Made by a program: the position numbers and the translations under genes
Notes under the pieces: generated by a model
The model's database searches: none
What the model was told of the DNA's origin: nothing
The model's input: only the letters and a program-made list of their open reading frames with translations
Assembly: GCA_963281155.1 (NCBI GenBank)
Contig: CAUJLY010000003.1
Coordinates: 5,828,001-5,892,000 of the forward strand
DNA: 64,000 nucleotides
Source of the DNA: Rhabditophanes sp. KR3021
Lineage: Eukaryota > Nematoda > Chromadorea > Rhabditida > Alloionematidae
Direction: 5' to 3'
Shown here: piece by piece, positions 22,068 through 34,788 of the stretch
Numbering within the stretch: the stretch's first letter is position 1
Layout: each line of letters starts with the position of its first letter

Positions 22068-25000
22068 GGCAGCATCGTGGGTGTCCTTTGCTTAGATTTC
22101 TGGTTTAGAATATAAGATGAGGTCAAGATATATACAATCTACAATAGACAAAAATAAGTATATTAAATCTAAAAATTAAGTTGTGAGATTGTGTGAAATT
22201 ATTAATTTGAGTGGTAGTTAATGGTGTAAATATATGAATATCAAAAAGTCTTTAAAGAAATTGAATAATAAAGTATATTATGTACTACTTGTTATATATA
22301 AAGAATGATGTAATGAAAATGTATTGATGTCTACTGTGAATTTATTTTTTATATTTATATTAGAGGTTTCCAATTGGCATAAAGGATATTTGCGTACTTT
22401 ACAGCTTCAATGTGGTCTCTCTCCCGTTTTTTATTTTTTAATTTGGTTGAAGGGTGGAACAAAAATGTAATAAGAAGGATAACTTTATGTAACATGGTAG
22501 TACATTTGATATTATATGTAAGTTTCGAAGATCCTCCTACCAAGGTGATATGTCTAATTTGGGGTTGATAGGGAATTGACGACGTAGTAAACATCAAGTT
22601 TCTTTGAATTAAAAAAATTTTCAGAAAAGATTTTCCTGTTGGATTGTATATTATATAATAATATAGTGAAGTTATATAGCGTGGGGCTTTCTTCTTGATA
22701 ACAACAACAAAATATAAAAGCACTGTTAGATTGGGAACGTTAAATATAAGGAAAATAAATGTTTACGGGCCTTGTAAAAGTAGTTGATGACACATTGATG
22801 GAAAGAAAACAGAATCAGAGGAGACTAAAAAGGGAAAGGGTATAAATGGTGGTAGGTCTGGGTTTGGTTGAAGATCTTGAGGTGACCAAAATCTAATGGA
22901 ACAATAAAACTAGGCAAAGAAGAAACTTAATTTGACATCAAAACTCAATAAAGAATTTGTGTTTGGGCAGAAGGGTGCAAGCAACAATTTTATACTTGTG
23001 TTGTAGATTATGGGTTGTCATCTCCAGAACTGTATTCTTCTTGTCCTGTTTTATTTTTTGGTTGTAACTCAAAATGAGCTAATATAAATATGCACACAAA
23101 TATCATCTACTATATTACAACGGCAATATAAATATATTCTACATCCTGTCTTAATGAAACCTCTTTGGTTTGATGTTGCAAAATTTAATAAATATGAAAT
23201 TGTATTTTTTGGTGATATCTCAAACAAATGTATAAAGCTTATTAGATAGTAGTTAAAACGTTACTAACTAATTTTTATATGCAATTACGAGAAGACTCTC
23301 ATTTGCTGTGGCGCAAGAACTTTTTTGCTGAATGTCAAAACATTAAAAAAGAAACTATGAAATAATAGAAGGACATTGCCATCAATATTTATTAATGAAT
23401 TGACGAAGGTGGTGGGTCTGAACAATTAAACTTTAATTCAGATTCTTAAAATAAACTTATTAGTAAGGCAGCAGTACGGAATGTCGTCAATTCTTGCGTC
23501 TCTTATTTTTTAACATGACACCAATTTCATTAAAATTTAATGTGATAACAAATTTACTATTAAAAGAGTTGAATTTTAAATTTTTGAGGAACCTTTAAAC
23601 TATTACTATTGGATTAATTGGGGCTGTAGTTGCAGCTCTGCTCCCATCTTCTCATACCCCAAGTGTCCTTTTTTTGTGAGGTTATTTTTTGGGAAATATA
23701 AAAGAAATGTATATAATATATAATATATCTATATAGGGAAGGATGATAAGTATGTTGAGTATAATGTAGTTAGAGAGTGATATAGTATCATCATCGCACC
23801 CATTATCATTATTTCCTTGACACTGGCAATTATCGAGAATCCTGTTTTAAAAAGCTAATGTGTCAAATATACTTGTTAAATCTGTTTAATAAACTTTTGC
23901 CCATAATATTGCTGAATATCACTAAATATTGCTAAAATGTAGAAGAAAAAAGTTTGATACTTAAATGTAAAAATGTTTAAAAGTAAGCTTTTGACATGTC
24001 AGAAACGTGTCCATGTCCCTCTTCGAAATAACAATAATTTTTATATCTCAATTAATATATAAAAGTATTTAGATATGTGGCAGACAAAAATAACAAAAAT
24101 TTAATCCAATTAGGATAAGTGGTAGAACAAAAAAGGAGAGGGATGGTTGTTGGTAGAAAATAATTATTAACTATAATTAAGGGTAAAGTTCTGGTTGAAA
24201 ACAACTTTACTTGTATTAGCAGTGATTGATTGTCGAGAAATAACAATTAATTACTATCAAATAATAATAAAAAGTTTGGTAACTTTTGAGGAAATGCCAA
24301 AAGGGGGAATATATATCTAAATTTCTTCATTTAGGGAGGATGTTTATTCATATTTTGTATATTTGAAGTTCAAAGAGAACTAAAGTGAATATTAATAAGG
24401 CCTTTGAATAAACGTAGACACAAAATATTTAAGATTTTAATTATTCACTAGTCCATGTAATTAGATATGAAATGGTTGGATAGATCTTTGGAAAGTTTTG
24501 GGGTTGTTGCAGCTAATGGGGTGTGTATTGTGGATAGTGTTAGTTGTTTATAAATATTTATATATCAAGAATGATTGTTATCACCACAAAGAGGAAGTGA
24601 CAAAAAGATAGGTGAAGTGGGAACAACAACAAATGTAGTTGAATTTATTAATAAATATACCTACTCTATACCTAATGACATATATTTACCTTTTATTTAT
24701 CAGTGCCAATTGAAGTGTAACGAAATATGCTTCTTTTTGGTTAAAACCGCAAAAGGATGGATAAAGATTTATGAGTGTAAAAATAATTATGTACGTTTCA
24801 AACCAGATGCATAAAAGGTTGTTAAGTGTAAAAACAAAGACAGGTGCTTACGTAATAAATTATTATATTTAATAATAATTGGAGTTTATGTGGGTATAAT
24901 TGGCTTATTTTTTGCTTTATTTTTGTCTAAATCGGTAGGTTTGTTTTGGGGAAGCTATATTTAACTAAATGTATAATATATTATTTTATATACTCGTGGC

Positions 25001-25374
25001 TAAAACAAATAATAAGTACTTTCCAAACAGATTTATGTAAAATAACAATTTGTCATTTAAAAACACAATCAAAAGTTTGTTGATAGTACGATGGTTTGGT
25101 AAAAATAATTGTGGCATTAAACGATTTGGTGTGAGTAATAATAATATACTGTTATTGTTTATCAAAAAATTGTTTTTCGGATCATAGAGTGTATAGCAGT
25201 ATGTATTTAAATCATAAACATACAATTTGATAAACTTAAACGTTAATAACAGTTTATGGCAAAAAGTACATACCTGTTGCGTTGTAATATGATAAATCTG
25301 TTTTTTAAATGAAACTGATATTTAAATTATTAAATACATTTATTATTATCAAATAAATACATACGGAAATGAAA
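22068..25374. other. AT-rich gene-poor region
   Basis: No gene could be supported on either strand. The longest frame (22355-22723, minus, 122 codons) lacks splice context and recognisable motifs. Confidence 0.5.
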
Positions 25375-26342
25375 TTAGATTGTTGGCCAAGAAACGGTCG
25401 TTGCTTGTCCACATTTATTGCCGTTATTTCCCTCCATTTTAAAATACCCTTGCTCTCCCCATTTTGTTCCGAGAGAATTCTTGCAAATGTAGTAGTTTTT
25501 CTTTGATTTTCGATTGGTGCCATACCTAAACACAATTTCACAAATATTTAAATAAATACTTACCCAACAACCAGAACGGCATGATTTACATTTGTGGAGC
25601 ATTTTGACTCCGACCAAATTCCACTTTTATAACTCATGAATGAAGTATGCTTAGCATCAATAGAAATAGCAATTGATCCTTAGAAAGCAATAGCTGATTT
25701 TAATGCACTTTCATTGCCAGCTGTTACAGTGTAAAATCCAGAAACTTTAGCTCCAATATTGCTTTTATCAAACTTGCAAGTTCCTTTAGTTCCCGCGTAA
25801 GGGTATTTTTATCTGTATAACTCCACTTTGTTAGCAAATCCATAAACTAACAAAGGATTGCAATCAAGTATATTTTGTTCAGACAATGGAACTAATTTTT
25901 TACTAATTTTTCTTTGTAATCCTTCAAGGGCACCCATTGCACTGAGTATATAGCACGAACCGCATCTTCCTTGGTTTTTAACAGGAGTAACCCATCCCTT
26001 CGTTCCCCAATCAACTTTGACTCCATGTAATTGCGCAATTTCTAGAGCTGTCCAGTCAGAATATTGATTGAGATCTTGTTTGTAAAAGATGACTTGCTGT
26101 TGAACATTTCATTATTTAGTTCAATTTGTTGAGAAGTTTTCGTGGATATTAATCTCCTTGTTTCGTCTTCAGAGGAATTAGAGTATTTTTTCTTGAATTC
26201 GGCTGTGTATTTCGCCCATTCGGTGTCTGGAGCTTTTGTAGTTGGTGGAGTCTTGATTGTAGTAGCATTATGTGCAATAGGTGTAGATGCAGCGTTTGTT
26301 AATGAAAGCCATAGTTAATTGCATGATGAAAATCTTCACTTG
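25375..26342 (-). pseudogene. Cathepsin L-like cysteine protease pseudogene (papain family C1A)
   Basis: Reading the minus strand, a signal-like start (KIFIMQLT) is followed by an I29 propeptide (DTEWAKYTAEFKKKYSNSSE) and the mature region ([20 protein letters not shown]) with the catalytic Cys. The His region follows (CSTNVNHAVLVVGYGT), then the Asn region (YICKNSLGTKWGEQGYFKM, where the family usually has NSWG). The frame is broken by a shift near the signal peptide and another after the propeptide. There are also TAA codons near 25812 and 25680 and a deletion that removes the usual GCNGGL segment. A normal 38 bp intron (25526-25563) remains, so this is a decayed gene or duplicate, not a retrocopy. 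A papain-family enzyme would act in lysosomes or outside cells; this copy cannot make one. Confidence 0.85.
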
Positions 26343-27693
26343 ATCATCTCCTTTTATTACAGCAATTGTTTATTTGTACAAGAAAATATTAGTCTTGTTT
26401 GAATGATTTTAACTAAACCTGATTACGCAATCAAGGTGATGGCGTTATTGTTCAATATCCGTATCAAAAACAATGTCAAAGGTTGTTTATTTATCAGCTC
26501 AATGTTTGCATTGGGACTTAATTTATTATAATCCGAATATCAAGAATTTATTGTTTTTAAAATAAATTATGTGATAAAGTTAATAACATTGTCATTTTAA
26601 TGAAATATTAAAAGATTTAACAAGTAAGATTTGACTATTAATGCTTTAACTCCTTCAAAATGGAAATGCCCAATATTAATTGATTCCCAAACTGCGTTTT
26701 ATTAAATTCGATCTTTGCCATGTCTTTTGAACTTCTGTTTAAATAAATCTTAGATTCGATCAACTTCAACCAATTTCCACTTTTTCTTTCATTAGTTCTG
26801 TAATTTGCATCTGGTGATAAAAAAGGTAATATTAGCATTGTTTACCTAAAAAGTAATCATGTTTTAATAACTTGCTTTAAATCGTAAAGCTATTATTGCT
26901 TATTAATTCAGACAACAAGAGTTTTCAATTTAGCATAAGTTTTGATGAGGGTTGCATTTTTACTTTTAACGAACGTTTTCCAATATACAATTAATCTATT
27001 ATCGAAAGTCACTATTTAGAACCTTTTCTATGTCTCAGATAAAATTTAGATATCGACAATTATTTAGCATGGCACATTCCCTCCATATTGTGAAAATACT
27101 CGTTTTCATTGAAATCTTATTATTATAAATGTATTTATTTTCAGTTCGCGATAATGACTAATACAATAAGTTGTGTTGACACGATTCATAGTACTTTTTA
27201 TGTAGAAATCAGATCTGATGAATCCTGATTTCATAAGTGTGAGTACTGGATATGAACTGACCTTGGTTCCGCAAATGAGCTGCTCGACAAATTTACGGCT
27301 AATAATTCGGGAACTGTGATTCAAAAGCAGTATTATATTTACAAATATTGACACAAATAGAACGTAAAAATAGTTCTTTCGATTAGGACAATTTATTAGT
27401 ATTTTAAATTCATCCGATCCATTTAGCAAACAATTGTTGTATTCAATGATACACGCAAGCAATGAAGTAGTCTTCAGACAATGTTAATTAGCCATTTTTG
27501 AGTCTCTCAACCTCAATCTTTTGAATAACCTTTTAGTTGCCAGACTAAATATTTGTTATGTGAGGATACTTGTCTACTGTAATATAATCGCAAGAATAGT
27601 ATATGAAACATTTATTTCATTTAATCGAGAGGGTGTATTACAAACTAGGTAATTGGTAAATGTTCATTATGGCGGCAAAACTGTTACAAACAA
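26343..27693. other. Intergenic DNA with uncertain coding remnants
   Basis: Two minus-strand open frames (26638-26838 and 27106-27462) have no splice partners. The second contains FIRSDFYIKSTMNR, faintly like the acid phosphatase RSTxxxR motif, which is too weak to call. An AATAAA of the downstream-transcribed receptor-like gene lies at 27611-27616. Confidence 0.4.
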
Positions 27694-30600
27694 TTATTTC
27701 TTTCTTCGACGCGGAGCAGGTGCTTTTTTGGGTGCACATTTAGGGATTGGAGGAGCTTTTTTCCTGGGAGTAGGCTTACTCTTATTGGCCGGTCCTTTCC
27801 TTGCAGTTGAACCCTTTATAAGCGGTTTGGGTTTATTTGCTGCCCTTGGTTTCTTTTTGAATCCAGGCTTTCCTTTCTGATTGGGTTTACAATCTTTGTC
27901 AGGTGAATTGCCATCTTGATCAGTTACCGCAGCCTCACTATTGTTGGCTTGGTCACTAACTTTCGGCGTTCCATCTTCATTTACTTCTTCTTTATCATCT
28001 TCCACAACGTTTTCATTTCCAGTATTTGATGGTCCGGTCTTATTTGCTGTAGCCAACTTTAGAACTTCTTCCTGATCAGTAGCTTCTTCACTCTCACTTA
28101 ACTCGTCTAATTTCCTTCTCTGCACAAGCTTTTTTCGGACAATCATAAGTACAATAAAAGTGAATAATTCCAAAGCAACAATCCCAATCAACACAAACCA
28201 CACAACTTTCAAAACAATACATGGTACAAAAAAGTGCGAACCTTCGGAATTTTCAAGTATCGTATCAGCTTTCTCCGGCAAAACTTCTGTGTGGCTTTCA
28301 TTTTTAGGGGCCCATTCTCTCGGCATGACATTCCACAGAGACTCTCCTTTCTCGTTTTTGTGAAAGAGATACGATTTACTAAAGGCAAGCGGAATGCTTT
28401 GAGGGTACCAAAATTGAAGGGAATTTTGGATGATGTCTGACTCGATTGGATCAAAGAAGATAGACTTAATTTGAATAAACTTTAGTTCACTTTCCTGGCA
28501 TCTTTGCTGATAAGGGTCCAATAAAGTAATTACCAGAGTATTAGCAAATTGGTGGCAGCTGGTGCTTTCATAGTTATCTGCACTGCACCGGTCACTTGTT
28601 TGATGTACATACTTAGTCTTCATGAAAATAGTATTTTTTCCCCCACCAAAAAAAGATGGATTTAGATCAACAAAACCCCCAAACAACTTGACTTCTGGAG
28701 TTTTCTGATCGTTGTATCTACTCAAAAATATTTCCATTGTAACGTTACAATTTGTGGGGGGTACTTTGGTAAAATGGAAAGTGACTTCATAAAAACTATA
28801 CTGCTTTTCATAGCTATTCTCAGATAACTTGTTAAATCCACTAACTTTGAGCAAATTAAGTTGAGCCTTTAGTTGAGGAAAATGCAAAGCAGGCAAGATA
28901 TTGTCGTTTACAACTTTTTTGAATGGGCAGATAGATTGTTTTAGAAGGTTGGAATAAAAACAAGAAATACCCGTTGAATCCGATGAAACTTCGTAACTTG
29001 AGTTGCCCGCTCTTCTTAAGATATGACTTTTCGAGTTCAATATTTGATGCGCTTCATCAGGATTTATTACTGTTTCAGAATGTCCCATCTTGTGTTGTTT
29101 CATTTGGTCTGTCAATAAACTAAACCAATTATTGCCAATTAATGTGCAGTTACCAAACTTACTCGTAGTGATGAAAAGTGGCGTTTAAACTCTTGAAGGC
29201 CAATGCATATTCGCGATCATCCACATGATAGTGTTCCAAATTAAAGGCAAAATCAAATTTCTTGAACCAACAATGTGGTGTCAGGACATGCAAGCAAACA
29301 TCATCATGAAATAAGCCATTTATCTTTCGAGCATTTGAATCGTAATGAAAAGCAGGTAGATTAATGACGCACTAAAAATGAATGAATAAATAAGTGAATA
29401 AATAAATGAACAAATAAATAAATGAATAAATGAACAATTTAAATTGAGTCTAAATATTACCTTTATTGTACCTCCAAATTGGTTTCCCTTCTGAGTTGGC
29501 TTGGGTTTGAATTTGGTAGAATCTTTGTCGGTACACGGTTTACCTACCCACCTGATAACTTCATTCTCACCGTGTGGATGTTCTCCCAATTGCAAGGGAT
29601 AAAAATTAAGCCTCGTGTAAATGTCTTCCGAACCCGTTAAATCAACTTGTACAAATTTTACTGACAAACTATATTGCATTGTCTTCTGAAGGATTGTGTT
29701 TCGGGTGTAATCAGTATAAATGTCCGTGTCTATACCCGATATCTCATTAAAAGAATGGCCATTCGTTTTGTCGAAGACAATCCTATAACCTCTATTAAAT
29801 AGAAGTTCATCAATCTTTTTATGGAAGGACCATTCTTTTTGAATTGGATCTCCAGTGGAAGGATTATGAATGATTGACTTTACAGATATCTTTAGAATAG
29901 TAGGCAATTTGCAACTGAACTCATATTGATTCGTCATAAAATAAATGGCAAGACCATCAACCTCAGGGATACAGTCTTTGTTGTAATTAGCAATAATTCC
30001 ATTTTCCATCTTACTGCCTTCATATCTGCATTCATCACTAGCATACGAAACATCTGTGACTTTAAGAGAATGCTCAGTATTCTGAGCCTTTGATTTAGCA
30101 GTTTTAAATGCTAAGATTTGCCCACCCATCTTCATCATAATCTTGTTTGTTGTGTTGTATTTTTCAAAAAAGACTCTTCCATAGACAGCACAGGAATCAG
30201 ATTTGTCAAAGGTAACGGCTAAATTGTAGAAGCTATTTTGAGTTGAATAGACTTGGTGAGTGATCGCAGTTTTAGTTGTGGGCAACATGCCAATCGAAAA
30301 TTGGATATCTTCCGGGAAGGAGTCTTTAAGCAAGTCGACATTTTTAAATAGATCTATTTCACATTTTAGTTTGTCTTCCGTGCAAGCAGGGACTATTTCG
30401 TCTTTAGGCGAAGTTATGGCCTCCTCAGTCATGAAAAGTAATTTTCCATTAAAATGTGATGTGAGTTCTCTTTGTTCCGTAACTTCTTGAAGAATGGAGA
30501 AAGAAATGGAAGTTTGCTGTTGCTTGTTTTGAGTAAGATGTAAACCGCGATGATAGATATTTAAAGAAGCTAACTCTAAGGCCCAGTCATCATTGAGGCT

Positions 30601-32379
30601 ATCAAATCTAATGATATAGGCATTTGGAGGTCTGTGACAATTTTGGCCAAGAGTAAGTGCGCAGTTTGGACCTTGATACAATCCAAAGTAACTCTGATGC
30701 GCAAGATTACTTAATTTGGTTGCATCTTTAAAATGACAACTAAAAGCTGCTAGAAACCTATCCTTAACAAGACTTTCCAAAGTTGTTCCTTGTTCAGAAA
30801 TATTACGAGTGCATCCATATCCAACCCAGGTAATAACTCTTTTCTTGGAAACTGTATCTAGTTCAAAAGTTACAGGGTACACAGTCATATCAAACTTAAT
30901 ATCACCTAGTTTGAATACGGTGGCCTTCGTAGAGAGTAGCAATTGCACCTTAAGGTTGTAAAATAAATTGTTTGCAAGGTGATGTAATGCGGTTGATTGA
31001 GTGAAACCAGAAGCATCAATGCCAGAGGTTTGACGTGATTTTGTAGCTGGAATAGATACAACTTGATTACTTTGGCCACTAAGAAAGATGTGATTGGTCC
31101 AAAAATTGTACTTTTGATCTCTACCAAATTGGGCGCTCCATTGCTTTAGTTGATTGTGGCCAGTTTTTAAATTGTAAATATTGGAAGCAACGGAGATGGA
31201 CTCTAGCTCGATTTGTTTGCAAATTGGATCTATTGAATTAGTCAAAAAGTGGACTTTAGCAGCATCAGCAAACGGCACGCAGCTCAGATCATATCCCTCT
31301 AGTTTATCTTCTGTTAAAGAGGTTCCATTATAGAAACAAGCATCACTGATTGATTCAACGAAGGAAGTCTTTATTTTGAATCTTTGTGTGGAGTTTCGGG
31401 CATTCTCCATCTTTACTATTCCACCCTTCAAAACAAATGTCGATTTTTTATGCTTATCTAGTCTGACAAAAGAAACATCAACAAATAGTGGACAAGCTTG
31501 CGGTAAAAGTTTTCTCAATGCAATTTTAAAATCAAATAAATTTTGTCGTTCATGATACTTTGCGACATGATTTACAATGCCATCATCAAAAAGAACAGTA
31601 TCTTGCATTGGCTGTTCGAAATCTTGGTATCGGATGGCCTTTTCTAGATGAGCATTTGCAGTAGCATTTGATGTACATGCAATTTGGGTTGTGGTTTGAT
31701 TAAACTTGCATTTAGCACTGCCGATTTCTTGTTCATTATCAGCTAATGTCCTATGAATTTTGTCGTTATCAATAAAAGTGTACCTGAAATTATTTTTTTC
31801 ATGAAATGGTATTTTGTCCTGATAGGGAATTTGAAGTCTTTGATAGGAGTAATGATAAATTTGCCCTTTATTGATATCGATTCCAGTATAGTTAAAAACT
31901 AGATCTTTGAATCCCAAATTTTCCCTAGCATTCTCTTCTTCATTTAGCAGAAAGCCATTGACGGGTGGCTTGCATTGATGTCGGCTTTTGTTTCTGCACT
32001 CAGGTTTAGTATACACGTCATCAGTTGCCCGTGTGTTACATGTAAAAGCACCACCAAAAAATGTGTCCAATCCATCTCGCTCAGGTGTTCCAAACCAGGT
32101 CTTGTTTGCAGCTGTACAGGCATTTCCAATCCAGCTGAGTGACTTTTTCGAATTTGAGTGGACAGTGGCTGAGGCAGGGTAGAAGAAAAAGCGCACACCA
32201 GGAGAGTAGCCATTTGTAGTAAATCCTATGAGGGCATCACTTTCATCATACAGCGTAAATGAAACATCAATTTGCCCTTCTAGTGAGTTTTGGTAAGTTG
32301 TATCGGCGTTGTAGTCGACATAAGTTGGCAAGGTCCTTGAGACGGCATCAAAAAAGACAAATAAAAGTATCAGAAACAT
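27694..32379 (-). CDS. Large type I membrane protein with three tandem ~430-residue ectodomain units, family unrecognised
   Basis: Three exons (32379-29461, 29371-29163, 29119-27694; introns of 89 and 43 bp) join in phase to 1517 residues. A signal peptide (MFLILLFVFFDAVS) leads a Cys-rich, N-glycosylation-rich ectodomain. A membrane helix lies near residues 1340-1368 (VVWFVLIGIVALELFTFIVL), followed by a ~150-residue tail that is acidic first, then Pro/Lys/Arg-rich. The ectodomain repeats. An A module with W-I/V-G-x-x-C-T recurs near residues 83, 518 and 943. A B module with a Cys-x-V-x-x-x-x-F/Y start and paired Cys later recurs near 296, 726 and 1162. Units 1 and 2 also share PPVNGFLL / PPNAYIIRF. 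The architecture suggests a cell-surface receptor, adhesion protein or structural anchor, but no known domain was recognised. Confidence 0.85.
29372..29460 (-). repeat. AATGAATA/AATAAATG microsatellite filling an intron
   Basis: Most of the first intron of the receptor-like gene is a run of imperfect 4-mers (AATG, AATA, AACA, AGTG) between a GTAATA donor and a TTTTTAG acceptor. It is translatable and lengthens the open frame, which could mislead automatic annotation. Confidence 0.8.
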
Positions 32380-33397
32380 GCTGTCTTAATTTAGTTAGAA
32401 TAATTGATGTTTACAGATATTACTATTTAATATCACACTTTAAAAAGCAAATTTTGGTGATGATTTTATAAATGCAAATTTTTTGGTAGTTTGAAAAATA
32501 TGAATAATAATTCTGTTTATGAATTTAACTTAAGACATTTAATGAATTAGGGCAAAGAATCAAATAAAGAGAAATAGTTATAAAAAGAAGTTTAAATTAA
32601 GTTTGAGTAATCTGACAAATAGAGTATTTCCTTAGGATACCCATTCCAGTAGGAGGTTTTAAGGGGTTTTCAAACTCCGGGCTTTCAATTTGAGTAAGAG
32701 TTAAGTTTGAATTTGTGACATAGAATGTTGGGTAGTTTGATGCAGCTCATGTAATTCATGGCCAGCACCATTGAATTCTTAATTAGAATGATTGTTTTGA
32801 TTTGTGCTTAAATTATTTGCATTTACAGCATGATTGTCGTGATCTGCACCAAATTGATTTTATTGTACCAAATCGCTGTTTTGATTAGGCACATAAACAT
32901 TGTTTCGGATCCAATTATGAGGTAGATTTGAAAGATTGTTGTGGAGAGTACATCGAAATATTGGGTATCATAATTAGATATATTGAATTCAGCATAACTT
33001 GGCAATTCAGAAATAGTTTATGTACCTATTGTTTGAGGTAATTTAAATATTTATTTTCACATTAATTGGTCATTTTTAGGAATTAGAAAATGGGATCAAT
33101 TTATCAATGAAACTTATAATTGGAGAAATAAAGATTCAATCTTCAAGTAAATCACAAGCAAATATGTTGAAAATGAGTGAATGAAATGCATCGGCGATAT
33201 AATTTATGCTATAAATTACTTCATGACGCATCATTTGTTCAATATACTTAGTTGAACTAGTATGTCGTAATAGTTTTGGTTTAATGAATAATCAGAAACT
33301 ATTTATATGATACTCTAATTGAAGTAATAGAATTTCTTCTCGACAAAGTGTGTAAATCGTTTATTGTTACAAATTGTGTACATCTTTAGAACAAAAA
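32380..33397. other. Intergenic DNA with a possible Asn-rich coding remnant
   Basis: On the minus strand around 32705-32955 one frame reads NNLSNLPHNWIRNNVYVPNQ, then NQFGADHDNHAVNANNLSTN, then EFNGAGHELHELHQTT. These pieces are separated only by two in-frame TAA codons and end at a TAA near 32706. It looks like a decayed Asn/His-rich protein, but composition alone is weak evidence. Confidence 0.3.
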
Positions 33398-33646
33398 TTA
33401 TGCGATGTTATTAGTTAGTTTAAGATTGGATGGTGCATTTGCAACTTTATTCTGGGCTTGATTACTTCCATATCCGAAATAAGGAGATGCAAACGCTCCG
33501 GCGTAATAACTGGAATAAGCTCCCGGGTAGTATCCCGCGTATCCAGCTCCGAGATAACCGGCATACCCAGCATACGGGGAGTAGTATTGTGCTGATGCTG
33601 AGGCAATGAAGAACGCAATCAGAGCAGCAATTGTTCTAAAGTTCAT
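33398..33646 (-). CDS. Small secreted Gly/Ala/Tyr-rich protein
   Basis: A single-exon frame of 82 residues begins with a clean signal peptide (MNFRTIAALIAFFIASASAQ). Repeated GYAG/YYxG segments follow (SPYAGYAGYLGAGYAGYYPG), then a short polar end rich in Asn and Lys. Such Gly/Tyr-rich secreted peptides occur in nematode cuticle, eggshell and antimicrobial peptide sets. Which of these applies cannot be told from the sequence. An AATAAA lies about 35 bases after the stop, supporting a real transcription unit. There are no cysteines, so it is not a disulfide-stabilised peptide. Confidence 0.75.
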   Translation of the reverse strand: MNFRTIAALIAFFIASASAQYYSPYAGYAGYLGAGYAGYYPGAYSSYYAGAFASPYFGYGSNQAQNKVANAPSNLKLTNNIA

Positions 33647-34788
33647 GTTGGAATAAAATTTAATTGTGATACTTGATTCGTCAATTCATACTCTTTAAAT
33701 ATGTTCATTTTGTTTATTTAAAAACAGGAAGTGCAACATCTAAGTTTGCAGTAACGAAGTTGGAGTAAATAATGTTGTTTAAAAGGTTATAAAAAGTGAA
33801 AACGGATTCTATAATTAAATATATTTGATCAGTCCGTAAATTTAATCTTTTTATTAGTCAATTAAAGCTGAGTAGTAGGTGATGATTATTACTTAAATCA
33901 AAGATAATGTTTACTTCACACATGCTAACATTTTTGACTTGTTCCTAAGTTCAATTTTTACGCATTCAAAAGTTTCTATTTTCAGAGATTGCACATTAAC
34001 AAGTACATTGAATTGAGTAAATAAGAAACTCACATTTCCAATTAAAAGACATGAGAATATGCAATATTTGTATTTCATTAATTATTTTAAAAAATGAAGA
34101 AGTATTGTTTGTGATAAGGAGATTCAACTGCAGCAATTTCGGTTCGGACAAACTTGTTCAATATTGAATGTTTATTAGAGATTTTTGCAAGTCTCATTCC
34201 AAAATTTGCAGCAGAATTCACGTAGAATACTGAACGCATACTAACCTCAAACTGGGTTTTTTAAACCGTCTTAGTCTGCTTTATCCAATCTTTTATATGG
34301 TCAAAAACGCTAATTGGAAGTAGAACTTTGCACTGAGTAGTAACTAATACCCATCTACGTTTAAATACATGCAAGCCTATACAAATTTCAAGTGTTAATT
34401 TTTTGTCCTTGATGACTAAAAAGTTAACTAATAGTCTCAATAAACACATTAAAGTTTTTGCTATTACACAATCAAATCACTTTGTAAAATGTTTTTAATT
34501 GATCTATCTCATTAATAACAATTTATTATTCATAATCAGCTATAAAAGAAAAATAATATTGAAATTATCTCAACGAACTAAAATGCACTTTATTTATTAA
34601 TCTATTCTTGCCCACAAAATCCTGAGTATATGTAAGAAGAAGTTTAACAGTCAATGACAATTAACTGTCCAAAATTTGATTTTTATTAAATTTATAAAAA
34701 ACATATTTATCTCTATTTAATATAACAAGTTGTCAAATTCTAACTTATTACATGAATAGTAAAACAAATAAATATGATATTAAGTATC
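33647..34788. other. Intergenic DNA; possible trypsin-like remnant on the minus strand
   Basis: A minus-strand frame at 34261-34449 contains RRWVLVTTQC and PISVFDHIKDWIKQT. These resemble the RWVLTAAHC and C-terminal PxVF...WIK segments of S1 serine proteases, but only about 8 residues separate them, so the middle of the enzyme would be deleted. Downstream, a 50-codon frame (MRSVFYVNSAANFGMRLA...) near 34100-34235 is unrecognised. Confidence 0.3.

Noticed and set aside
22355..22723. 122-codon minus-strand open frame
   Set aside because: AT-rich residues, no motif, no splice sites that extend it, no signal peptide or polyadenylation context; expected by chance.
27106..27462. Possible histidine acid phosphatase remnant
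   Set aside because: Only FYIKSTMNR resembles the family; the RHGxRxP motif is absent.
32705..32955. Stop-codon reassignment to explain in-frame TAA codons
   Set aside because: Well-supported genes here end at TAA, TAG and TGA at the expected places, so the standard code applies.
34261..34449. Trypsin-like segments RRWVLVTTQC and FDHIKDWIK
   Set aside because: The similarity is short and the catalytic core would have to be deleted; reported only as a low-confidence remark.
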